This document shows, piece after piece, positions 56,165-64,000 of a DNA stretch of 64,000 nt. Where the stretch lies: positions 2,666,001 to 2,730,000 of the forward strand of contig LR134353.1 in the NCBI GenBank assembly GCA_900637135.1. The letters are read 5' to 3'. The translations under genes and the position numbers were made by a program. The DNA is from Mycolicibacterium flavescens (GTDB taxonomy: Bacteria; Actinomycetota; Actinomycetes; Mycobacteriales; Mycobacteriaceae). Within the stretch, counting starts at the first letter, position 1; each line of letters begins with the position of its first letter. The notes beneath the pieces were generated by a model that ran no database searches, had not been told where the DNA came from, and saw only the letters and a program-made list of their open reading frames with translations.

Positions 56165-57370
56165 GTGACGATCAGCACCCGTTCGGATGACCAGACCGCT
56201 CCCGATGTGGCCAGCGATCCCTACGGTTTCTTCGAGCGCATGCGCACGACGGAGCCGGTGTGGCGCGGCACCATCATGGACACCACCGACATCCCGCCGG
56301 AGCTCCTGCCACCGGAGGAATGGACGCTGTTCGACTACGACAGCGTGTACAACGCCTTCCGCGACAGCGACGTCTACGGCTCGGAGGTGTACCACCGCAC
56401 CATCGAGTTGGTGTTCGGTCCGACCATCCTCGGGATGCACGGCAAACAACATCACGACCACCGCAGCCTGGTGGCCAAGGCATTCCGGCAGACCGCGCTG
56501 GCCCAGTGGGAACCCGAGGTGATTGTCCCGATCTGCGAGAAGCTGGTCGACGAGTTCATCGGCGACGGCGAGGTCGACCTGGTCAAGGCGGTGACCTTCG
56601 AGTTCCCGACCCGCGTCACCGCAGAGCTGTTGGGGCTGCCGCAAGACGATCTGGAGATGTTCCGCCGCCTCTCACTCGAACTGATCTCGATCACCGAAGA
56701 CATCGAGGCGGGATTGACCGCTTCGGTCGAACTCGGCGCGTACTTCCAGGAGCAGGTGGACCAGCGGCGCCGCCGGATGACCGACGACGTCATCGGCGAC
56801 TTGGTCGGCGCCGAGATCGACGGCGAACGGCTGACCGACGAGGCGATCATCTCGTTTCTGCGACTATTGCTTCCCGCCGGGCTGGAGACCACCTACCGGT
56901 CGTCGGGCAACCTGCTGTATCTGCTGTTGACGCACCCTGACCAACTCGAGGCGGTCCAACGCAACCGCGAGCTGATTGGAGCCGCGTTCGAGGAGGGGTT
57001 GCGGTTCGAGACGCCCTTGGTGAGCGTTCCGAGGTCCACGACGCGCGACGTGGAGATCCACGGTGTCCCCATACCGAAGGGCGCACAGGTCAACCTCTGT
57101 ATCGGATCGGCAAACCGCGACGAAAAGCGTTGGGACAACGCGAATGTATTCGACATCCACCGCCCGCGGCGTGCTCACACTTCGTTCGCCGGTGGACTTC
57201 ACAGCTGTCTGGGAATGCACCTGGCCCGCGTGGAGACCCGGGTGATGCTGACCAGTTTGTTCGACCGTGCAACGGATTTCGAGTTGCAGGTCGATGACGA
57301 CACCCGGCTCGCCGGTCTGCCGTTCCGCTCCCCCATCCATCTGCCGGTCACCTTCCGCCCGACACGATGA
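56165..57370 (+). CDS. Cytochrome P450 (second of three)
   Basis: 401-residue P450 starting with GTG (VTISTRSDDQTAPDVASDPY) after GGGAGG. I-helix LLLPAGLETTYRSSG, ExxR in EEGLRFETPLVS and heme loop TSFAGGLHSCLGMHLAR with C348. Overall it is distinct from P450-1. The stop overlaps the alcohol dehydrogenase start (ATGA), which suggests hydroxylation followed by alcohol oxidation. Confidence 0.95.
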   Translation: MTISTRSDDQTAPDVASDPYGFFERMRTTEPVWRGTIMDTTDIPPELLPPEEWTLFDYDSVYNAFRDSDVYGSEVYHRTIELVFGPTILGMHGKQHHDHRSLVAKAFRQTALAQWEPEVIVPICEKLVDEFIGDGEVDLVKAVTFEFPTRVTAELLGLPQDDLEMFRRLSLELISITEDIEAGLTASVELGAYFQEQVDQRRRRMTDDVIGDLVGAEIDGERLTDEAIISFLRLLLPAGLETTYRSSGNLLYLLLTHPDQLEAVQRNRELIGAAFEEGLRFETPLVSVPRSTTRDVEIHGVPIPKGAQVNLCIGSANRDEKRWDNANVFDIHRPRRAHTSFAGGLHSCLGMHLARVETRVMLTSLFDRATDFELQVDDDTRLAGLPFRSPIHLPVTFRPTR

Positions 57371-58524
57371 GGAGCCGCGCGGCGATCCTGCACGACGTCG
57401 GCGGTCTATGGTCGGTCGAAGAGTTCGAACTCGACCCGCCGCGCGCGGGTGAGGTGCTCGTCGAGATGGCCGCAGCCGGGTTGTGTCACTCCGACGATCA
57501 CATCCTCAAGGGCGACATGTCGGTCTCCAACGAGATCGCCCGCCAGTACGGTCTGACGCCGATGTTCCCGATGATCGGGGGCCACGAGGGGTCTGGCAGG
57601 GTGCTCGAGATCGGCGAGGGTGTGACCGAATTCGCGGTCGGCGACCACGTCGTGATGTCGTTCGTCGCGGTGTGCGGCCAGTGCCGCTGGTGCGCCTCCG
57701 GGCTGGAGTACCTGTGCGACGAGGGCGCCGGGACGATGGTGCCAGGCATGCCGACCGACCAGACCTTTCGCCACCACACCACCGACGGCCGTCCACTCGG
57801 CCATCTGTCCAAGGTCGGCGCCTTCGCCGAGCACACCGTGGTGTCGGCGCACTCGCTGGTTAAGATCGACCCGCGCCTGCCGCTCGTCACGAGCGCGCTG
57901 CTGTCCTGCGCGGTTCCGACGGGCTACGGTTCGGCGGCCAACCGCGCCAACGTGCGCGGCGGTGACACCGTCGTGGTGATCGGGGCCGGTGGCATCGGAA
58001 CCGCGGCCATCCAAGGCGCGCGGATCAACGGCGCCGCACAGATCGTGGCCGTCGATCCCGTCGAGTTCAAGCAGAAGGCAGCGCTGCAGTTCGGTGCCAC
58101 ACACAGTGTTTCGACCGTCGCAGAAGCGCTCGATCTGGTCCGCGACCTCACCAACGGGGTCATGGCGGACAGCGTGGTGGCCGCGCCGTCGCTGATCGCG
58201 GGCGGGGACGTCGACGCCTACCTGAAGCTGACGCGCAAGGGCGGCACCTGCGTGCTGACCGGGATGACGGCGCAGACAACACGATCGGCGAAGATCGCGC
58301 TGCAGGACTTCATCCTGTGGAACAAGAACCTCGTCGGCACTGTCTTCGGTTCCTGCAACCCGCGAGCCGACATCAGCCGGCTGGCCACCCTCTACCAGTC
58401 GGGCCTACTTCAGCTCGACGAGATGATCACCCGCCGGTATCGGCTCGACGACATCAACACCGCGTACGACGACCTGCTGGAGGGCGAGATCATCCGAGGC
58501 GTCATCGATTTCGCGCTCGACTAG
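57367..58524 (+). CDS. Zinc-dependent alcohol dehydrogenase, NDMA/mycofactocin type
   Basis: 385-residue medium-chain dehydrogenase. Catalytic zinc ligands in AAGLCHSDDHI and MIGGHEGSG; structural zinc cysteines in VCGQCRWCASGLEYLCDEG; cofactor loop VVVIGAGGIGTAAIQGARIN. The layout fits the NDMA-dependent alcohol dehydrogenase family, which keeps its nicotinamide tightly bound and passes electrons to mycofactocin. It is ATGA-coupled to P450-2. No mft genes are in the window. Confidence 0.93.
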   Translation: MRSRAAILHDVGGLWSVEEFELDPPRAGEVLVEMAAAGLCHSDDHILKGDMSVSNEIARQYGLTPMFPMIGGHEGSGRVLEIGEGVTEFAVGDHVVMSFVAVCGQCRWCASGLEYLCDEGAGTMVPGMPTDQTFRHHTTDGRPLGHLSKVGAFAEHTVVSAHSLVKIDPRLPLVTSALLSCAVPTGYGSAANRANVRGGDTVVVIGAGGIGTAAIQGARINGAAQIVAVDPVEFKQKAALQFGATHSVSTVAEALDLVRDLTNGVMADSVVAAPSLIAGGDVDAYLKLTRKGGTCVLTGMTAQTTRSAKIALQDFILWNKNLVGTVFGSCNPRADISRLATLYQSGLLQLDEMITRRYRLDDINTAYDDLLEGEIIRGVIDFALD

Positions 58525-58551
58525 ACCGCAGGCAGCCTGGCCGGATCGCGA

Positions 58552-58788
58552 CTAGTACTGGCCCAGTGGGCGACACACGTTGGAGATCGGATTCCAGTAC
58601 TCGCCCGGTGCGCATGCCAACGGGGCGGTCGCGACCGGACCGCGACACACGTTCGCCACCGGATCCCACCACCCGTTCGGGCAGTCGAGGGGTTGCGCCG
58701 CACCGGTTGCCGCGGTTGCGATCGAGAATGCCGCGATCGGGCCGGCAGCTGCGGCGAGGACCATCGCACGAGAAATGATCTTGCTCAT
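58552..58788 (-). CDS. Small secreted cysteine-containing protein with an internal repeat
   Basis: 78 residues from the ATG at 58788 (MSKIISRAMVLAAAAGPIAA); signal peptide ends near TGAAQ. The mature part is a duplication: LDCPNGWWDPVANVCRGPV and LACAPGEYWNPISNVCRPLG, sharing C..G..W(D/N)P..NVCR. Four cysteines could form two disulfides. This type of tiny secreted protein is found in other mycobacteria, but I know no function. It lies between the dehydrogenase and P450-3. Confidence 0.85.
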   Translation of the reverse strand: MSKIISRAMVLAAAAGPIAAFSIATAATGAAQPLDCPNGWWDPVANVCRGPVATAPLACAPGEYWNPISNVCRPLGQY

Positions 58789-58852
58789 GCGACGAGCTTG
58801 CCCCAAACGGCGCCGTCGCAAACCGCCGGCTCCGCAGAAAACCGTTTTAACC

Positions 58853-58887
58853 GGTTGATCGCACGCATCAGGTGCGTGCGATCAACC
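58853..58887. terminator. Perfect 15-bp stem-loop after P450-3
   Basis: GGTTGATCGCACGCA and TGCGTGCGATCAACC pair perfectly around TCAGG, ending 25 bases beyond the P450-3 stop. It has no clear T-run on either strand. AAAACCGTTTT and AACCGGTT, two short palindromes, lie beside it towards the secreted-protein gene. It may be a terminator for P450-3 or an operator for the small gene. Confidence 0.65.
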
Positions 58888-58911
58888 TGTTAAGTCCCAA
58901 AACTGCCCGTC

Positions 58912-60126
58912 TCAGGGCAATACGACGTCGAGCCGCTCCCAGCCGCGGACCGTCGACGTCGGCGCGAGCCGCGCGGTCTCGGTGTCGATGTCCCACTCCG
59001 GCCAGCGGTTGAGCAGCTCGTCGAGCGCGACGCGGCCCTCCAATCGGGCGAGGTTGGCGCCCAGGCAGTAGTGCACCCCTTTGCCGAACGTGATGTGGCT
59101 GATGTTGTCCCGATGGATGTCGAAGGTGTCCGGATTGTCGTAGCGGCGCGGGTCCCGGTTGGCCGCGCCGAACATCAGCAGCATCGCGCTGCCGGCCGGC
59201 ACGGTCCGCCCGTGGGCCTCGAGATCCCTTGTGACCAAACGGGCCACGTTGTGGCCGGTCGGCTCGTACCGCAGCGTCTCGTCGACCACACGCTGTAACA
59301 ACGACCGGTCCTCTACCACCTCGCGGCGCTGATCGGGGTGCTCGGCGAGCACTTTCGCCAGCCAGCCGATGAGCCGGCCGGTGGTCTCGTTGCCTGCGCC
59401 CGCGACCACCTGCGTGTAGTGCAGGACCTCTTTGCGGGTCAACTTGCGCGTCACGCCGTCCTCGTCCTCGAACTCGACGTTGAGGAGAGCGGTCATCAGG
59501 TCGTCGGAGGGGTTCTTCGCGCGCCAGTCAACGTATTCGGCGTAGATGCTGCCGTCGGCGATCTTGTCCGCGCGTACCACTTTCATGGGTGAGCCGGGTT
59601 TGGTGCGCAGGCTCGCGTCGTTGGCGTCGCGCACCGTCACCTGCTCCGATTCGGGGATGCCGAGCAGCATCCCGATGACGCGCATCGGCATCATCGACGC
59701 GAGCTCGGCGATGATGTCGAACCGCTCCGCGCCGACCAACGGATTGAGGCAGTTGACGCAGTACTGGCGGATCTGGTCCTCGAGCTCGGCCATCCGGCGC
59801 GGGGTGAACACCCGCGACATCAGGCCGCGCAGCCTCGTGTGAACCGGCGGATCCTCCATCATCATCACGCCTTTGGGCATCTCGAACTCCGACTGGATGA
59901 GTTCGAGGATGTCGCCGCGGCTGTTGGAGAACGTCTGCCAGTCGAGCAGCGCCCGCTCGACGTCGTCGTGGCGCGACAACGCCCAGAAGTCGTAGGACTC
60001 GTTGTAATAGAGCGGCGCCTCCTCCCGCAGGCGGGCATATGTCGGATACGGGTCGGCGACGATGTCCACCCGGTACGGGTCGTAGTAAACGGCGCTGCCG
60101 TGGGCCTTCTCGTCAACAGCGGTCAT
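58912..60126 (-). CDS. Cytochrome P450 (third of three)
   Basis: 404-residue P450 (MTAVDEKAHGSAVYYDPYRV). I-helix QVVAGAGNETTGRLIG, ExxR in DETLRYEPTGHN and heme loop ITFGKGVHYCLGANLAR with C354. The MMEDPPVHTRLRGLMSRVFT region is standard. It follows the mycofactocin-type SDR by ten bases on the same strand, giving a second P450-dehydrogenase pair in the island. Confidence 0.95.
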   Translation of the reverse strand: MTAVDEKAHGSAVYYDPYRVDIVADPYPTYARLREEAPLYYNESYDFWALSRHDDVERALLDWQTFSNSRGDILELIQSEFEMPKGVMMMEDPPVHTRLRGLMSRVFTPRRMAELEDQIRQYCVNCLNPLVGAERFDIIAELASMMPMRVIGMLLGIPESEQVTVRDANDASLRTKPGSPMKVVRADKIADGSIYAEYVDWRAKNPSDDLMTALLNVEFEDEDGVTRKLTRKEVLHYTQVVAGAGNETTGRLIGWLAKVLAEHPDQRREVVEDRSLLQRVVDETLRYEPTGHNVARLVTRDLEAHGRTVPAGSAMLLMFGAANRDPRRYDNPDTFDIHRDNISHITFGKGVHYCLGANLARLEGRVALDELLNRWPEWDIDTETARLAPTSTVRGWERLDVVLP

Positions 60127-60136
60127 CGGTTCTCCC

Positions 60137-60973
60137 CTACTTCAGGAGGCTGCCGGCGTCGACGGGCAGAGTCACACCGGTGATGTAGCGGGCTTCGTCG
60201 GAGGCGAGGAACAGCACGGCGTTGCTGATGTCGACCGGCTCCACCCACGGGATCGGAAGGAAATGGAACGACTGGCAGATCGGCGCGAGATCGTCGGGTC
60301 CCGGGTTCTCCAGGTCCGGACGAAACAGTCGGTAGGTCGGTTCGTTCATCAAGAGCGGGGTGCAGACATGGGTTGGGTGCACGCTGTTGACCCGGATCGA
60401 GTGCGCTCCGAGTTCGACGGCGAAGGTGCGCATCAGCCCGACGACACCATGCTTGGCGGCGATGTAGTGGCCCACCTGCGGGTAGGCCTTGGTGCCGCCG
60501 ACCGAGCTGGTGAGGATGATCGATCCGCCGCGGCCGCCGGCCAGAAGATGTGGAACCGCCGCTTTGACGGTCTTCCACACGCCGCCGAGGTTGACGTCGA
60601 TCGTCTCGTCGAAGCGGTCCTCGGACATCTTGTGCAGCTTCACGCCGGTGGTGCCGATGCCGGCGTTGGCCACGACGATGTCGAGGCCACCAAGCTGTTC
60701 CACGCCGTTGTCGACGGCGGACTTCAGCGCGTCGAAGTCGCGGACGTCGACCTCGGCCGTGACGATGCGGCGGTCGAGGTTTTTGACCATGTCGGCGGTC
60801 TCGGCGAGGTCCTCGGGAGTGGCCGCCGGTGCAGTCGAGTCCTCGAAACCGCGGCAGATGTCGACCGCGATGACGTCGGCGCCCTCCTGTGCCAACCGCA
60901 CCGCGTGGCTGCGTCCCTGACCGCGTGCCGCACCGGTGACGAACGCGACCTTGCCTGCTACCCGACCCGCCAT
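60137..60973 (-). CDS. Mycofactocin-coupled-type SDR oxidoreductase
   Basis: 278-residue SDR. VAFVTGAARGQGRSHAVRLA followed by QEGADVIAVDIC is the signature of the mycofactocin-coupled group (carveol dehydrogenase-like). NAGIGTTG, ILTSSVGGTKAYPQ and YIAAKHG complete the catalytic set. The ATG at 60973 follows AGGGGAG; a GTG at 60991 is also in frame. Known members oxidise secondary alcohols with bound NAD. It is probably controlled by the divergent TetR. Confidence 0.92.
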   Translation of the reverse strand: MAGRVAGKVAFVTGAARGQGRSHAVRLAQEGADVIAVDICRGFEDSTAPAATPEDLAETADMVKNLDRRIVTAEVDVRDFDALKSAVDNGVEQLGGLDIVVANAGIGTTGVKLHKMSEDRFDETIDVNLGGVWKTVKAAVPHLLAGGRGGSIILTSSVGGTKAYPQVGHYIAAKHGVVGLMRTFAVELGAHSIRVNSVHPTHVCTPLLMNEPTYRLFRPDLENPGPDDLAPICQSFHFLPIPWVEPVDISNAVLFLASDEARYITGVTLPVDAGSLLK

Positions 60974-60992
60974 CGCCGCAGCTCCCCTCACT

Positions 60993-61012
60993 TGTTGGGC
61001 GATCGCCCAACA
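60993..61012. promoter_or_regulatory. Perfect 20-bp TetR operator
   Basis: TGTTGGGCGATCGCCCAACA is a perfect palindrome between the SDR (start 60973) and TetR (start 61027) genes. Its length, symmetry and position are typical for a TetR dimer site acting on both divergent promoters. Confidence 0.85.
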
Positions 61013-61026
61013 TCTAGGCTGGCGCC

Positions 61027-61623
61027 ATGTCTAGCAGCCCCGTCGGCGAGCGGTCAAGGGGTGGACGCGAGTCTTCCGCTCGCTCGGCCCTGATCGAGGC
61101 GACCGCCCAGGTCATGCTCGAAGAGGGCTACGCCGCAGCCACGTCCCGGAGGGTGGCGGCCCGGGCCGGGGTGAAGCCCGCGTTGGTGCACTACTACTTC
61201 CCGAGCATGGACGATTTGTTCCTTGCCGTGCTGCGCGAAGGCGCCGAGGCCAACCTGTCCCGTCAGCGTGAAGCCGCCGATGCCGACGAACCCCTGCACG
61301 CGCTGTGGCGCCTGAACAGCACCCACGGGGCGCGGCTCTTCATGGAGTTCATGGCCCTGGCCAATCACCGCAAGGACATCCGCAGTGAGATCGCGGCCTA
61401 CGCCGAGCGGTTCGGGGGCGTCGAAGAGCGCGTGGTGGCCGCGGCGATGAAGGCCCACGGCGCCGACGTAGAGGCGTTCCCGCCCGTGGTCATGTCTATG
61501 ATCGTCACCAGCTTGGCCCGCATCGTCCTTCTCGAACGGGGGCTCGGTATAACCCGAGGTCATGCCGAGGCGGAAGCGTTCATCGAGCGCTACCTGGACC
61601 GCTTCGAAATCAAGTCGTCGTGA
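61027..61623 (+). CDS. TetR-family transcriptional regulator
   Basis: 198-residue TetR protein. DNA-binding part: RSALIEATAQVMLEEGYAAA, TSRRVAARAGVKPALVHYYF and PSMDDLFLAVLREGAEANLS. The C-terminal domain has HGARLFMEFMALANHRKDIR. ATG start 14 bases after the 20-bp palindrome. It most likely represses itself and the SDR/P450-3 operon and is released by the pathway substrate. The 160 bases after it hold a possible promoter for mmpS. Confidence 0.93.
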   Translation: MSSSPVGERSRGGRESSARSALIEATAQVMLEEGYAAATSRRVAARAGVKPALVHYYFPSMDDLFLAVLREGAEANLSRQREAADADEPLHALWRLNSTHGARLFMEFMALANHRKDIRSEIAAYAERFGGVEERVVAAAMKAHGADVEAFPPVVMSMIVTSLARIVLLERGLGITRGHAEAEAFIERYLDRFEIKSS

Positions 61624-61783
61624 CCTGGCCCACACCGTTGACGCGCGGGTGACCAGCAGCACTCTGACTTGAGTTAACCTAGGGCTCAATGAGAACTTAT
61701 ACGGGCTAAGTTACGCACAGACGCATGCACAGCGACGAATACGACTTGAGGGCGGATATGGGTTGCATCGGGCGGACGCAGTA

Positions 61784-62212
61784 ATGCTTCGGAAGGCGAG
61801 AAAGGTCTGGCTGCCCATCGTCATCATCGTTGTGGTGACCATCGCGGGTTTCACGGTCAGCCGCATCCGGACCTTCTTCGGCGCCGAAGGCGTCATCGTC
61901 ACCCCCCGGGTGTTCGCTGACGACCCCGAACCGTTCGACCCGAAGGTCATCAAATACGAGATCTTCGGTACGGGCTCGTATGCGGACATCAACTATCTGG
62001 ACCTCGACGCCAGGCCGCAACGCATCGACGGCGCGTCGTTGCCCTGGTCACTGACACTTCAGACCACGGCGCCGTCGGCCGCGCCCAACATCGTCGCGCA
62101 GGGAGACGGCCAGACCATCACCTGCCGAATCACCGTCGATGACGAGATCAAGGACGAAAGAACCTCCACTGGCGTGAACGCCCAAACCTTCTGCTTTGTG
62201 AAATCCGCATGA
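61784..62212 (+). CDS. MmpS-family membrane protein
   Basis: 142-residue accessory protein of an MmpL exporter: one membrane helix near the start ([20 protein letters not shown]), then a beta-rich outer domain with [40 protein letters not shown] and [20 protein letters not shown]. The ATG at 61784 is chosen; an in-frame TTG at 61763 adds seven residues. It is coupled to mmpL by ATGA. Upstream, TTAACC and TATACG with an 18-base spacer could form a weak promoter. Confidence 0.94.
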   Translation: MLRKARKVWLPIVIIVVVTIAGFTVSRIRTFFGAEGVIVTPRVFADDPEPFDPKVIKYEIFGTGSYADINYLDLDARPQRIDGASLPWSLTLQTTAPSAAPNIVAQGDGQTITCRITVDDEIKDERTSTGVNAQTFCFVKSA

Positions 62213-64000
62213 CCTCACCGACGAACGAGGCGCCGACGGACGCCTTCCCTCCCGTCCGCCGGGCCAAGCGGCCCTTCATCCCGCGGACGATCCGCACCTT
62301 CGCGGTCCCGATCATCCTGGGCTGGATCGCGGTCATCGCGGTACTCAATGTGACTGTGCCGCAGCTGGAAACAGTCGGCCAGGAGCGCGCGGTCTCGATG
62401 AGCCCGGACTTCGCGCCGTCGATGATCGCGATGAAGCGCGTCGGCCACGTCTTCCAGGAGTACGACTCCGACAGCTCGGCGATGATCGTGATCGAGGGCG
62501 AGCAGCCGCTCGGCGAGGACACCCGCGCCTTCTACGGCGAGATGGTCGCCAAGCTCGAAGCCGACAAGAAGCACGTCCAAAGCGTCCAGGACTTCTGGAG
62601 CGATCCGCTCACCGCCTCCGGCGCGCAGAGCAGCGACGGAAAAGCCGCCTACGTGCAGGTGTACCTGTCCGGTAACCAGGGCGAAGCGCTGGCCAACGAA
62701 TCGGTCGAGGCGGTCCAGGCCCTGGTCGAGGGCATGCAGCCGCCGCCGGGCGTGAAGGTGTTCGTGACCGGCCCCGCCGCTCTTGCAGCCGACCAACACA
62801 TCGCCAGCGACCGCAGCATGCGGGTCATCGAGGCCCTCACGTTCACGGTCATCATCACGATGCTGCTGCTGGTGTACCGGTCGATCATCACCGTGATCCT
62901 GACGCTGGTGATGGTCGTTCTGCAGTTGGCCGCCGCCCGCGGCATGGTGGCGTTCCTCGGCTACCACGAGATCATCGGGCTGTCCCCGTTCGCGACCAAC
63001 TTGTTGGTGACGTTGGCGATCGCCGCGGGAACCGACTACGCGATCTTCCTGACCGGTCGCTACCAGGAGGCGCGCGGACTCGGAGAAGACCGAGAGACCG
63101 CGTACTACACGATGTTCCACGGCACGGCGCACGTGGTGCTGGGGTCCGGTCTGACGATCGCGGGCGCGCTGTTCTGCCTGAGCTTCACGCGGCTGCCGTA
63201 CTTCCAGACGATGGGTGTGCCGCTGGCCGTCGGCATGGTGACCTCGGTGATTGCGTCGCTGACGTTGGGGCCGGCGATCATCAGCGTCGCGAGCCGGTTC
63301 GGCAAGGTGCTCGAACCCAAACGGGCGATGCGGGTGCGCGGCTGGCGCAAGGTCGGCGCCGCCGTCGTGCGGTGGCCCGGACCGATCCTGGTCGCGACGG
63401 TGGCCCTGTCGCTGGTCGGCCTCCTCGCGCTGCCGGGTTACCGGACCAATTACAACGACCGCAATTATCTGCCTGCCGACCTGCCGGCCAACCAGGGATA
63501 CGCGGCCGCCGACCGGCACTTCTCGCCGGCCCGAATGAATCCCGAGCTGCTGATGATCGAGAGCGATCACGACCTTCGCAACTCCGCCGACTTCCTGGTC
63601 ATCGACAAGATCGCCAAGCAGATCTTCCGCGTGCCCGGAATCTCGCGCGTGCAGGCCATCACCCGGCCCGACGGGAAACCCATCGAGCACACGTCGATTC
63701 CGTTCCAGATCAGCATGCAGGGCACCACCCAGCAGATGAACCAGAAGTACCTGCAGGACCGGATGGCCGACATGCTGGTGCAGGCCGACGAGATGTCCAA
63801 GACCATCGCGAACATGGAGCGGATGTCCAAGCTCACCGAGGAGATGGCCGCGACCACGCACAGCATGGTCACGAAGATGAAGGACATGACGGTCGACGTG
63901 GCCGAGCTGCGCGACAACATCGCCAACTTCGACGACTTCTTCCGGCCGATCCGCAACTACTTCTACTGGGAACCGCACTGCTTCAACATCCCGATCTGTT
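62209..64000 (+). CDS. MmpL-family RND lipid transporter, N-terminal part
   Basis: 597 codons visible; the 3' end lies beyond the window. Basic N-terminus, first helix [20 protein letters not shown], porter domain with [20 protein letters not shown], then helices with [20 protein letters not shown] and [19 protein letters not shown], the MmpL aspartate-tyrosine pair of the proton relay. The second porter segment has a methionine-rich coiled region ([20 protein letters not shown]). MmpS-MmpL pairs export siderophores or lipids; the cargo here is unknown, and MmpL4/5-like is the best fit. Confidence 0.94.
   Translation, partial: MTSPTNEAPTDAFPPVRRAKRPFIPRTIRTFAVPIILGWIAVIAVLNVTVPQLETVGQERAVSMSPDFAPSMIAMKRVGHVFQEYDSDSSAMIVIEGEQPLGEDTRAFYGEMVAKLEADKKHVQSVQDFWSDPLTASGAQSSDGKAAYVQVYLSGNQGEALANESVEAVQALVEGMQPPPGVKVFVTGPAALAADQHIASDRSMRVIEALTFTVIITMLLLVYRSIITVILTLVMVVLQLAAARGMVAFLGYHEIIGLSPFATNLLVTLAIAAGTDYAIFLTGRYQEARGLGEDRETAYYTMFHGTAHVVLGSGLTIAGALFCLSFTRLPYFQTMGVPLAVGMVTSVIASLTLGPAIISVASRFGKVLEPKRAMRVRGWRKVGAAVVRWPGPILVATVALSLVGLLALPGYRTNYNDRNYLPADLPANQGYAAADRHFSPARMNPELLMIESDHDLRNSADFLVIDKIAKQIFRVPGISRVQAITRPDGKPIEHTSIPFQISMQGTTQQMNQKYLQDRMADMLVQADEMSKTIANMERMSKLTEEMAATTHSMVTKMKDMTVDVAELRDNIANFDDFFRPIRNYFYWEPHCFNIPIC

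Noticed and set aside
58841..58860. Second KstR box near TTTTAACCGGTTGAT
   Set aside because: It misses the final fixed A of the consensus, and AACCGGTT palindromes occur by chance; kept only as a remark.
62215..63978. 587-codon open frame on the minus strand
   Set aside because: It is antisense to mmpL; His- and Arg-rich shadow without any domain.

Overview
The window is GC-rich, densely coded chromosomal DNA from a mycobacterium, most likely a fast-growing environmental (Mycolicibacterium-type) species. The left third follows the Mycobacterium tuberculosis gene order Rv1832 to Rv1814 almost gene by gene: gcvP, resR, a bifunctional nuclease gene, ftsR, garA, gcvH, DUF881/DUF1290 membrane genes, pgsA2, secA2, an ilvG-like gene, the BacA-type ABC transporter, an Rv1817-like flavoprotein, an Rv1815-like protease and an erg3-like desaturase. 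Added to this backbone are a GNAT acetyltransferase, an aromatic-ring monooxygenase and several metabolic genes. MmpS/MmpL, antigen-85, DUF732, PknF and F420-dependent families also point to Mycobacterium. No tRNA, rRNA, CRISPR array, insertion sequence or prophage was seen.

Layout. 1-10 kb: glycine cleavage (gcvP behind a tandem glycine riboswitch, gcvH), two MerR regulators, the FHA switch GarA, a membrane-protein operon and the accessory secretion ATPase SecA2. 10-20 kb: thiamine-diphosphate enzyme, flavoprotein hydroxylase, vitamin B12/peptide-type ABC transporter, a ketosteroid-dehydrogenase-like flavoprotein plus VOC protein behind a perfect KstR-type box, an ArsR/SRPBCC pair and a TetR/F420-reductase pair. 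20-30 kb: secreted protease, amine-oxidase-like flavoprotein, sterol-desaturase-like protein, carboxylesterase, paired SMR pumps, MFS transporter and MalQ. 30-45 kb: lipid acyltransferase, a di-iron protein co-translated with its own ferredoxin-type reductase, PknF-like kinase operon, Nudix hydrolase, NDH-2-like enzyme and many small conserved or secreted mycobacterial proteins.

45-61 kb is the most unusual part: a catabolic island with an antigen-85-like gene, an aldehyde dehydrogenase, a Rieske oxygenase / acyl-CoA ligase / NTF2-like / two MaoC-like operon, three cytochromes P450, a double-length CoA-transferase, two SDRs (one of the mycofactocin-coupled type), an NDMA-type alcohol dehydrogenase, and GntR and TetR regulators. 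The gene set fits oxidation of a hydrophobic cyclic or branched substrate, CoA activation and beta-oxidation-like steps. The substrate cannot be read from the sequence. Two near-identical 34-bp elements in opposite orientation, plus a weaker third copy at the GntR gene, suggest the island is one regulon. The window ends in an mmpS-mmpL operon, with mmpL cut by the window edge.
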